A stretch of DNA of 64,000 bases, from contig JAWHQI010000258.1 of NCBI GenBank assembly GCA_033032865.1, positions 1,612,001 to 1,676,000 of the forward strand, given 5' to 3'. This document shows, in pieces, positions 55,707 through 64,000 of this stretch. Origin of the DNA: Dactylorhiza incarnata. Lineage: Eukaryota > Streptophyta > Magnoliopsida > Asparagales > Orchidaceae. The notes below the pieces were generated by a model. It ran no database searches, had not been told where the DNA came from, and saw nothing but the letters and a program-made list of their open reading frames with translations. Made by a program: the position numbers and the translations under genes. The stretch's first letter is position 1. Each line of letters opens with the position of its first letter.

Positions 55707-55792
55707 CAGGGGATCAATAAGGGCTAGCTGCCCCTCAACTTATTGAGGGCCCGAGCTTCACAAGGGACTGAGAAATCGGTTTCAACACGGAT

Positions 55793-56109
55793 CATAACAG
55801 TTTCGATGAGGAGACTCAGCAGCAAGTAGCCGACTGGTTTTACCGTAATAGAGCACTCTGTGAACAACAATTTTTTTTAGCAGCAAGTAGCCAGTTAACC
55901 GGCTCTAGTGGTTTCTCCAATACACCTTGCATGACATCAAGTCAAACAGGAGCTTGATGGATTTGTGAACTACTCAATGAACACCTTTTAAGATTTTTCA
56001 GTGCGCTTAGAAAGTTTAAGGTAATATTTGCAGATTTGCTTACACTCCTCACACAACAATATGGATTGCAAGGATCCAGGAGAACTCTACCACGAGAAGT
56101 GCTTGCAGT
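55793..56109. other. Harbinger-relic sequence between nested LTRs and transposase end
   Basis: About 320 bp, no readable domain; probably decayed intron or coding sequence of the Harbinger relic. Confidence 0.35.
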
Positions 56110-56395
56110 TATATTGCATATTTTAGGCCGCCATACAGTTTGACAAATCAACGAGACATTGTGATTGCAACAATGACTTTGCATAATTATATTCGCAGAC
56201 ACCCATCCCGCTCATACACTCATTTTCGTGCTTGTGATGAAGACGAGCATTTCATTTACCCTGCGGGCCTTCAGAGAAGAACATGACAGAGTAATGAAAG
56301 CTCAAGTGGAGATCATGTTAGAGGGATTCAGGTAGGGGTGGATGAGATGGTAGCATTGCGTGACTCCATTGCCGATCAACTACACAAAGCTTGAA
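56110..56395 (+). pseudogene. PIF/Harbinger transposase C-terminus
   Basis: The plus strand reads NQRDIVIATMTLHNYIRRHP, then FRACDEDEHFIYPAGLQRRT, the end of plant PIF/Harbinger (HARBI1-like) DDE transposases, where the IVIATM.LHN(F/Y)IRR block is characteristic. A stop and a shifted tail (VDEMVALRDSIADQL) follow. The catalytic DDE core is missing, so only the last ~90 residues remain. The Myb-like partner lies at 43665-44200. Confidence 0.78.
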
Positions 56396-57163
56396 CGTGT
56401 TTGCAGTATCTGCATTGTCGCTCGTCGGAGATTTTGAGTTTTCAATATTTTCAGGTTTACAAGTATTTTGGATTATTTTGAGTTCTTGTATGTGTTTGAA
56501 CTGAGTCTCACTATCACAGCCACCACCGGAAGTTGATTATAAAAAAATTATTTCTTTCCAAATAATTATTTCCAACAAATATATCTACAAACAGTCTTAG
56601 AATTTTTTTTACAAAAATCTCTAATAAAAAAATTTATAATATAAAATATCTACGAAACGCCACCACAGTTTTGCCAAACGGTTCTCTGTTTTGAACAGCT
56701 CTGCAAACACAGAATATCCAAACAGAACTCCATTTCTAGCAACAAAATTTCCAACAGCTCCATTTACAAATCTGCATTTACAACAACTCGTTTTACAACC
56801 GCAACCGCTCAACCAAATGAAATCTAAAGTTATGATATGCTTAAAATCAATAATATGACTTTTTGTAGAGGCAAAATGTTGTCAGATTCATTCAAAATGT
56901 TCAGTTTTGACCAATTTTTGTATAATATAAGTCATTTTTTTTATATTTGTCAAAAAATATCGTCAATATTTTATTGAACGCCTATACTGAACAATTCATC
57001 GGGTCCCGCCACTAGCGTTAAATTTTATTTTTATATATGTATTAAGTATTAAATAAAAAAATAAAAAAATATTTGATAATTTGAATGATTCGGTGACTCT
57101 TCTATTGACTTTTAATAGATATGAAAAGAAATATATAAGAAAAGATATATATATATATATATA
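56396..57163. other. Harbinger 3' flank and AT-rich spacer
   Basis: At 56640-56815 there is a block ending AACCGCAACCGCTCAACCAAA, like a decayed Harbinger terminal repeat. The rest is AT-rich up to the Helitron. Confidence 0.4.
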
Positions 57164-57167
57164 CTAG

Positions 57168-57205
57168 CATCTTCGAACGGGCTACGCCCGTTCTAGATGC
57201 GTCGT
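57168..57205 (-). terminator. Helitron 3'-terminal hairpin
   Basis: An 8-bp GC-rich stem GAACGGGC/GCCCGTTC with a 3-base loop. An outer CATCT/AGATG pairing can extend it. It lies just inside the CTAG end and would signal the end of rolling-circle transfer. Confidence 0.8.
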
Positions 57206-57239
57206 TGCGGGCTTCGCCCGTAACCAAGCGGGCTTCGCC

Positions 57240-57475
57240 CGCTTGGCATTCAAGCGGGCAGCGCCCGCATTCGGGCGGGCAGCGCCCGCATTCGGGCGGG
57301 CAGCGCCCGCATTCGGGCGGGCAGCGCCCGCATTCGGGCGGGCAGCGCCCGCATTCGGGCGGGCAGCGCCCGCATTCGGGCGGGCAGCGCCCGCATTCGG
57401 GCGGGCAGCGCCCGCATTCGGGCGGGCAGCGCCCGCATTCGGGCGGGCTGCGACCGCATTCGAGCGGGCTGCTCC
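57240..57475 (-). repeat. 20-bp hairpin array near the Helitron 3' end
   Basis: About eleven copies of CGGGCAGCGCCCGCATTCGG, each with the stem GCGGGC/GCCCGC. Repeats of 20 bp keep frames open and create false ORFs. Confidence 0.97.
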
Positions 57476-57494
57476 CGCATCTGTCGTGGGCGGT

Positions 57495-57690
57495 GTCATT
57501 TGTCGTGGGGGGTATATTGGTCGTGGGGGCGACACTCGTCGTGGGGGCGACACTCGTCGTGGGGGCGACACTCGTCGTGGTGGCGACATTCGTCGTGGGG
57601 GCGACATTCATCGTGGGGGTGACCCTCGTCGTGGGGCGACCTCGTCGTGGGGGCGACATTCGTCGTGGGGGTGACAGTGGACGGGCCACC
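57495..57690 (-). repeat. 18-bp array in the Helitron
   Basis: About eight irregular copies of TCGTGGGGGCGACACTCG, itself partly palindromic (TCGT..ACGA-type ends). Confidence 0.9.
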
Positions 57691-60251
57691 CGTGCCCCGC
57701 ACGACAGTGCTCGCTGACTCTTAGCGGGCTGAGCCCGCATTTGGGCGGGCTGCGCACGCATCTGTCGTGGGCGGCATCATTTGTCGTGGGGTTGGCATAA
57801 AATTTATTACGATCAAGCATAACATACGACCACGTCACCCTAGAGCGTCATCAATAAATGTGACAAAATGTGCAATAAGGTGAACCAAATTTCATGCACA
57901 ATATAGCTCAAAAAAACAAATGCATAAAGTTTTGGCATATGAACCAGTTACTGCATGCAATGCGATTAAAAACCTATAAAATTAGGTAAATCAAATTAGT
58001 AGCATCTAAGGAGTCTAACATCCACTGGCAAACTTTTTCAAAGTAGTTTTTACTGGTTATTATATGATTTAGTTTGCAGTCAAAATTTATTTTCAATGAC
58101 CTTTGCAAAGTGCTCAACATGACTTAACAGATTATAATTAATTGCAATAGTGTTTCGGAAAAGGCAAAGAAGATTATTATTTAAATAAAGAAAATTAAAA
58201 TTAATACCTCAGAAGCATCCACAGTGAATTAATTAACAAAAACACAATGTGAATTAACATTTGTTAAAGCAAATTATATCTACATAATGTGTATACAACC
58301 AACTGATTAACTATAGATCATTTAAATTCAGATATAGAGAACGTAAATAGAAGAGAAGGAGAGGCTAAGGACTCACAGGCCGACATCGTTCCCTAGAGTT
58401 ATTACTAATGATGTTGATGTCCCAGTTTCATTTATCATCATATGCAAATCCAGAAAGAAAATAGTATTGAAACAGCTGAATCCGCAATTTCTCAAAACAA
58501 AGATGACAAAAAAATTGTTGAATAAAAGAATTCATGAGATTAAGCAGCACAAATTATACTTTTTTTTCATTGTTGTAGCAAACTCACAGTATATTTAGAT
58601 GTTATTTATATCTTATCAAAATAATCTCTAGCAAAATATTTTCTTTGATATAAATAAAATAATTCTACTGCAAATCTGAAATCATATTATGATTTTACCT
58701 TATGACTGTCTTCCTCAACCGAGAATTTGGTGCAGCACTTACGCTCTCACTGTGATACCAAACAGATAACTGTGAGCGTTGCTTTTTATGAAGTTTGAAC
58801 TTCAAAATTCTGCATAAAAAAGGAAAACAAATAAGAAATTAATCAAAAATTAATTAGAAGCAAAGCTATAAGAGGTAGCATGCGAAATTAATTAGAAGCA
58901 TCTAATTGTCCAGTAAATGCTATAAGAGGTAGCATGTGACATTTCTTAATTAAGAAATTGCATGGTTATCTTTAAAAATGAGAGTTGGGAGAGATACACA
59001 GTCTATGCCATCAAAGGGGCTGACCCCATTAGAGCCCTTATTCGGGAAGAGTAAACTGCACAAACATTGAAAAGGAATTAGTTGAAATAAATGTTTTCAT
59101 TCTGAGTCGACGCTGCAGAAGAGTGAAGATTTCTTCCAGGTAGGGCAAACCTGTTTTGTGTGCGTCTGGCTGCGATCAACCATGCGAGGAGTCATGAATG
59201 TCAGCAATGACTTCGAGGTCCGTCCAAAGTTTTATAATCAATCTTCAAAAGGCTGAAACAAAGAAATATGATTTCTGCAGATCTTGGAAGCGGAGGCTGG
59301 CTAGATCTAAGACTATTTTCTTAGAAAAGAAAATAGTTACCGAGAGGAGAGAAAATAAAACTGTTGAAGATCAATATTGCGGACACTATTTAGAAAACCA
59401 AATGGGAAAAGATAGAACCCTAGATCTGCAGTCCGGCGAATCACATTTTATCTACAGGAGATGCCAGCCGGTATCTAAAAAACAGCGAGTCTTTCTTCAC
59501 CTCCAAGAAAGGGGGTCACTTCCAAGCAAACTTTGTTCAGAGAAGAAGCATGTGGGCTTTTGGATCAGAAATCTGAATAGTAGTAGCATAGCAATGAAAC
59601 TCTAACCAATCGAACTATCTCATTTAAGTGCAAGAGAGAAAGAGAATTTTTTTAGTAAAAAAACAGCTACAACAAAAGGAAAAATAGGAAATGATGCATT
59701 GAAGGTCGAACCTGGAACGATGGAGGAGCGATGAAGCCTTAAAATGGCAAGGCGAGAATGTGCGAGGTGGCTCTCCATGGTCTCCTTCTTGGCGGAAGCC
59801 AAACGGCTCCTTTATCTTGTCCGGGTGTCACGCCAAGGCTGACGCTATGCTCGCCAGATAGTTGACTGGCTTGTAATTTCCAGAGACAACGGAGAAGATA
59901 GCAGCATTCCTGGTTACTGCCGAGCATCGGCCACGCCCTCCGCAAAGGCCACCAATGTTGCCAAGGGAGCACAATCCCGCTGCAACTATTATGCTCCTCT
60001 CCGACGATCCTCGGGAGCAGCCACGCCTACGGGAGGATGAGAAAGCGGAAATGAAGTATCGAGAAACCAAAAGGTTTTTTTAATGCCTGAGGTGCGCTGG
60101 AGAATGCGAGAAGACTGAAATGGCCCGGACATTTAAAATATTTTGAAAAAGTCAGCAAAAGAGATGTGGAAATAAATTTGAAAAACAGGGGTATAAATGG
60201 CATTTTGAATGTTGCACCAAAGAACACTTCTTCTTTATAGAATAGTATAGA

Positions 60252-60646
60252 TATATATATATATATATTTTGAGATAAAAAGGGCGAACAGTGCGACGTG
60301 CGTACGCAGACTTTTCATCTCAAATGTTTACTTAATATAAAATAGATATATATAGCCAAAATATTTGATAGCCTTCCTTACAAAAAAAGGGAAACCATCC
60401 GTGTCACCTTCACAGAATCGCCGGCACATTCACCTAGGATTCTCATTATATTCTCTCGTTTTGTAGAGATTTGAACGAGGATTGTTGAATTCTGCAGTAC
60501 ATCAACATTTTCTTCGCTTTGTTAGGCACTTATGCTTGTTCGATCCGACTGTGGAAAGGTAGATCGCAACGACGAGGAAGAACTGGAACGAGTAGCTCAT
60601 CGGTGACCCTCTTCTATTTCTTCTTCATCCTTGCTTAGTTGGGAGG
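60252..60646. promoter_or_regulatory. Upstream region of the DUF829-like gene
   Basis: It starts with an (AT)n tract at the Helitron junction and continues into sequence that should hold the promoter and 5' UTR. I see no single clear TATA box. The Helitron insertion lies about 400 bp upstream of the ATG, so it may have replaced distal promoter. Confidence 0.45.
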
Positions 60647-60819
60647 ATGTGGGGTAGGTTCTATTGGGGGACAAAGGGGGAAGAGAGAAGGAAGGCAGAA
60701 GGGATCGTTGTGCTCTTCGCGTGGCTCTCCAGCCAGGAGAAACACCTGAAGCCCTATGTGGATCTCTACTGGTCTCTCGGATGGGGTTCCCTCATCTGCC
60801 ATGTCGATTTTCTCACTCT
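60647..60819 (+). CDS. DUF829/TMEM53-like protein, exon 1
   Basis: ATG at 60647 opens a frame reading MWGRFYWGTKGEERRKAEGI, then VVLFAWLSSQEKHLKPYVD and LYWSLGWGSLICHVDFLTL, the conserved N-terminus of plant DUF829 (TMEM53-like) proteins. These have an alpha/beta-hydrolase-like fold, and their substrate is not established. The exon ends at the donor CTCT|GTAAGC in phase 2. I could not find the next exon (expected to begin FFP(E/D)KA-like) in the remaining 3.2 kb, so it lies beyond a long intron or outside the window. The frame is intact, and the gene looks like host sequence. Confidence 0.75.
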
Positions 60820-63079
60820 GTAAGCTACTCCACTTGTGTACATATTTTACTTTTTCATGTTCTCCGTTTTAGATTCTTTCATATTTTCGCGACGAGCTGT
60901 CGATTACGCCATATTGCGGACGGTCGGTTTTTCTTTCTTGAAATGCTTAGGTCTATATTTAATTTATGCGTCTGAATCTCAAGAAGGGAAGATAATTGGT
61001 CTTGACATTGGAATTTCGAGCACACAGTTGCAGCCAATTGAGCTGGTGTTGAGCCATAAACATAAGGTCCGATGCTCTGGAAATCCGCTTATATTTGTCT
61101 TCCCACATAGCATTCCATTGTTATTTTAACCAGAAATTACTTAAATTGAAGTGATATACTTGTTTGTCTAACAAAAAACTGAGTACTGAGAGGGAGAGGT
61201 TTACTTGTGGGTTTAACTAAAACTAGCATAAAGTTTATTGAGAGGGCAGTGTAGAGAGAGAGAGAGGTGATCTGCATGTGGTTCTTCTAGTAAATAATGT
61301 GAAGGGAGGGAGTTTCATGTGAGTTTAATTTGAAGCATAAAAAACAACAATTATACTAATGGAAAGAACAACTTTAGGTAATTCTTTGTATAGACTTTGA
61401 GATGTCATACATAAGGTTCAATAGGCTCGGTGATAGCCCCAATGTGCATGTTGCAAGATGATTTAGAAGTTATCGGACAACACAAAATGTTCAAAACGTA
61501 TTCAACATCCAACATTTAAAACTAGGGCTAATGGGGAATCTAAACCTACAGAGTAAGTACAAGTATTAGTAGTAGCATATAACAAAGTTCATTAGTAACT
61601 ATCATCTTCGCTAGCTGGTAAGGATGGACTTGAGAAAGCGCCATGATGAAAGCACTCTACTCTACTGGTTGACACACACTGAGAGAATTCAACGGTAAGT
61701 CCATTTGATTCATCATCAACTATGTTACAGCCTCATATTGTTGATGAAGAACTTTAAAAAATTATTAGAGTTCTTAATACTTATCAAACAAGTTCTTATC
61801 TAATGGAGCACTATAAATGGCAAGCATTGTTGCGAAAGATGGGCCTTTTCCTAACATTTTTCAGATGCTAAAGTGAAAGATAATTAGTTATGGTAGTTTG
61901 GGTTTTTCAGTTGTTCATTGGGGGGAGAAGGAGAGAGAGAATCGCAGATAGGTTTAACTAGAAAACATGGGTTTTTTAGTTTTTTTAATCTAAAAACATT
62001 GTTTCATCTCACTCTAAGAGACAATGAGTAATTTCTCTTCCGGTGCTTGAGTAGACCTTTCTGTTAAGATTATTTCATATTTGTTAATCCAACTTAATTT
62101 TTTTGGTGATGAAGCAAAGGAGATGGTTCCATTACTTTTGCTTAATAAAATATTTTTATTACAATAAATGTAGCACCCCTACTTAGTTTAACAACATTTC
62201 AAAATCCCGATCGACACTCGTTGGTATGAAGCAAACTAAGCAACGATAATTGGAACCATAACAAAAATAATTAAAGTATACAACAGAAACAAAAAAGCTG
62301 GAGCTATGGTTAGTGAAATGCCTCAAAGTCTGAATCACGGAGCAAACAAAAAAAAAGTAAGTGTGAACAAATCTGAATACTTGGATCAAAATCATAGAGT
62401 TTGCAAGAACTAATTCTAAGGAAACGATGAAATTTAAAACTGTGTAAACTCTTGTAAGTTCGTTCTAAGATTCTCTAATAGAAGAGTCTGAAGACGGGGT
62501 CAGCCCATCGGTGAGTAAGAAAAGCTCTTCCTCTCAGTGTCACTAACATAACATAGACAAACATGTATGAAAATCTATGTATATAACAATTGAATCTAGG
62601 GATCATGATTTTTAACATGATAACTATGCATGTTTTAGCATTAAAATAAAACATATTAATATAAATCATATATTTTGTGGTTTATCATATTATGCGTTCT
62701 AATCAGCATTTTTAAATCTATTTAAGTGTAGAAATTCCTGAGTTATGAGTTTTACTTGAACTTGAGGTAACTGCTGTTCATATTCTTCTTAGTTATAAGT
62801 TTCATAGTTTACTAGGCGTATTACGTGACTTGAGTCTCTGGTGGCAACTAAGATGCTCTGGTGTGGTCCTAGCGCGGAACACAAACTCGCATCTATCCAT
62901 TTCCATACCCGGAAGAATGGTTAATTGACCCTAATGAGGCTTATATGGTCTACTGTCCCTATAAGTATGATGATGTGCGTTCATCAATCATGAGAGAAAA
63001 CACCTCCCATACCCCTAACGATCTTATGCATCTAGTGGCCATCGTTAAGTTGAATAATTTTTAACAACTACATCTGCCA
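60820..63079. other. Probable intron 1 of the DUF829-like gene, unassigned
   Basis: AT-rich sequence with no element ends recognised. A GAGAGAGAG tract at 61250-61270 and short open frames are not convincing. The hAT relic begins at its right end. Confidence 0.4.
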
Positions 63080-64000
63080 TGTCCTCATCATCAAGTTCTA
63101 CATTCTCTGCATCGTCATCATCACCACTATCATTATGATCATCATCCCATTCAACTTCACTAATATAATCGCGAGCATCATGTTCATCGGGCCTTTTGGT
63201 GAGATCATATACTCTACCTAAAATAAAAAGGTTTTAATTATGATACATAATGTAGTTGAATAATTTTGCATTTTCAAATTAAATAATATCAAACTTACAT
63301 TCATCAGCTACTGCTGCAACGGATTCTTCAACATTCCTTCCTGCACTATCATCACTATAGGTTTCTTGGGCATCTCTACTTTGAAGAATCCCCAACCAAT
63401 TGCCCTTACGGGGAAGAACGAGATCTTCCTTCTCGGTGATCCATTCATCATCTGAAGGGATATCCTCAAAGTTTTAAAACTTCTCCTTTAGTTGCACTTC
63501 TCTTCTATCTTGCCGTTCCATCAACTTCATATTGTACATCACAAAGACTAGATCATTCATTTTCTTTTGATGCAATCAGTTTCTTCTTTTCGAATGCACC
63601 TATTTTGAAAAAAATATAAATTATAAGAACACTCGCGCTTCATTGAAATTGAAGTCAGTCAAATATTCAATGTTAAGTGTTTAGGATATTTTCATTTAGT
63701 AGATCTCACCATCTCAAAGGCACTCCAGTTGCGTTCACATCCAGAGGATCTACATGTAAACTAAGAACCCGGATTGCAAATCTTTTCAATTTCGGGCAGT
63801 TATCTCCGTAGGAATCCCACCAGTCAGTTGAAAATAACAATACATTAAATGTTTAACATGATAATAATTAATAACATGTTTATTGCTTGATAATTGAAAA
63901 TAGCATTAAACAAATCTGTTTAACCTGGAGCTCTTTTGTTTCTAGTTGATTTTGCAGAGTCTAACCCAAATAATCCTCTAGCATGTTTGAAATCATCCAT
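63080..64000 (-). pseudogene. hAT-superfamily transposase C-terminus (partial at window edge)
   Basis: On the minus strand the first part at the edge reads DDFKHARGLFGLDSAKST. After an intron-like gap comes DWWDSYGDNCPKLKRFAIRV and LSL. A one-base loss near 63745 shifts the frame before CRSSGCERNWSAFEM, the hAT dimerisation motif. An acidic tail follows (KMNDLVFVMYNMKLMERQ, DDEWITEKEDLVL, DDDHNDSGDDDDAENVELDD) with an in-frame TAA near 63475. The catalytic core lies right of the window, if it survives. The order and motifs match Ac/hAT transposases of the BED-zinc-finger type. Confidence 0.82.

Larger units (their letters stand above)
44481..55787 (+). mobile_element. Outer solo LTR, split by the 10-kb Tat element
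   Basis: It starts TGTACAACCC (44481) and ends GGTTTCAACA (55787), flanked by CGGAT at 44476-44480 and 55788-55792. Without the inserted element (45676-55706) and one CAGGG copy it is about 1271 bp. TATAAATA lies at 45448-45455, and the conserved GGGACCTCC block is near 45610. U3 holds gcgag/ctcgc hairpins (44550-44700, 45120-45290) and a TTCGACGA-based array. It is an older relative of the element that inserted into it. Confidence 0.9.
57164..60251 (-). mobile_element. Non-autonomous Helitron, complete
   Basis: On the minus strand the 5' end is A|TCTATACTATTCTATAAAG (60251), and the 3' end is a hairpin (GAACGGGC, loop GTA, GCCCGTTC) followed about 9 bases later by CTAG|T (57167-57164). These are the hallmarks of plant Helitrons inserted between A and T without target duplication. 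At 3088 bp with no Rep/helicase, it is non-autonomous. The interior includes a possible captured gene fragment on the minus strand near 60065-59830 (SRYFISAFSSSRRRGCSRGS), a transit-peptide-like stretch without a clear ATG. Confidence 0.88.

Noticed and set aside
34112..57475. Regular short repeats with palindromes that resemble CRISPR arrays
   Set aside because: There are no unique spacers of constant length, the units are contiguous or sit in LTR/Helitron ends, and the DNA is plant nuclear.
57102..57761. Long repetitive frames with CGRCPPE or GQRPHSG units
   Set aside because: Produced by the 20-bp and 18-bp hairpin arrays of the Helitron; no start context or domain.

Overview
The window looks like nuclear DNA of a flowering plant, probably a eudicot. 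The evidence is the set of elements it carries: chromovirus-like and Tat-lineage Ty3/gypsy elements primed by initiator-tRNA-Met-like sites, an Au-type SINE, an RTE-type LINE, Helitrons, MULE, PIF/Harbinger and hAT sequences, and exons of two plant genes with GT..AG introns. Nearly all of it is transposon sequence. Most of the other apparent reading frames are shadows of tandem arrays or homopolymers.

Host genes: (1) a minus-strand organellar methionine aminopeptidase (MAP1D-like). Exon 1 is at 28989-29094, exon 2 at 23397-23466 and exon 3 at 8106-8334. The three join in frame, and later exons lie left of the window. Intron 1 (about 5.5 kb) and intron 2 (about 15 kb) are packed with transposons. 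(2) The first coding exon (60647-60819, plus) of a DUF829/TMEM53-like gene.

Layout: 1-4931 minus-strand chromovirus, cut by the window edge. 5912-7310 truncated relative of a gag-only LTR element. 11825-12553 Tat-type solo LTR. 12811-16851 large solo LTR (target repeat GAAAT) with a 1.8 kb TRIM-like element inside (target repeat ATATT). 16886-22397 complete Ty3 deletion derivative (target repeat AAAAG). 23067-23248 SINE. 24545-26969 complete gag-only LTR element (target repeat TATGA). 27193-28417 LINE. 30018-35763 MULE-like element carrying a decayed Ulp1-type protease and a FAR1-type gene; the FAR1 exon is split by a solo LTR (target repeat CATAG). 35.9-37.0 kb Helitron-like foldback sequence. 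38589-39027 hAT MITE (8-bp target repeat). 39570-43445 right half of a Tat element. 43.6-56.8 kb PIF/Harbinger relic split by a nest: a solo LTR (44481-55787, target repeat CGGAT) contains a full 10-kb Tat-lineage element (45676-55706, target repeat CAGGG), which contains a 1.3-kb solo LTR (47140-48451, target repeat CATCT). 57164-60251 complete Helitron. 63080-64000 decayed hAT transposase.

The most interesting object is the 10-kb Tat element. It has gag and protease but no reverse transcriptase or integrase. It carries two separate antisense genes; each has its own TATA box and in-frame introns and one premature stop. Arrays of about 28-bp palindromes occur in the LTR U3, and the same palindrome framework recurs in the promoter region of antisense gene 1. 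Hairpin arrays also fill the LTRs of its relatives and the 3' end of the Helitron. Boundaries were read by eye from terminal motifs and target-site duplications; no alignment or database search was run.
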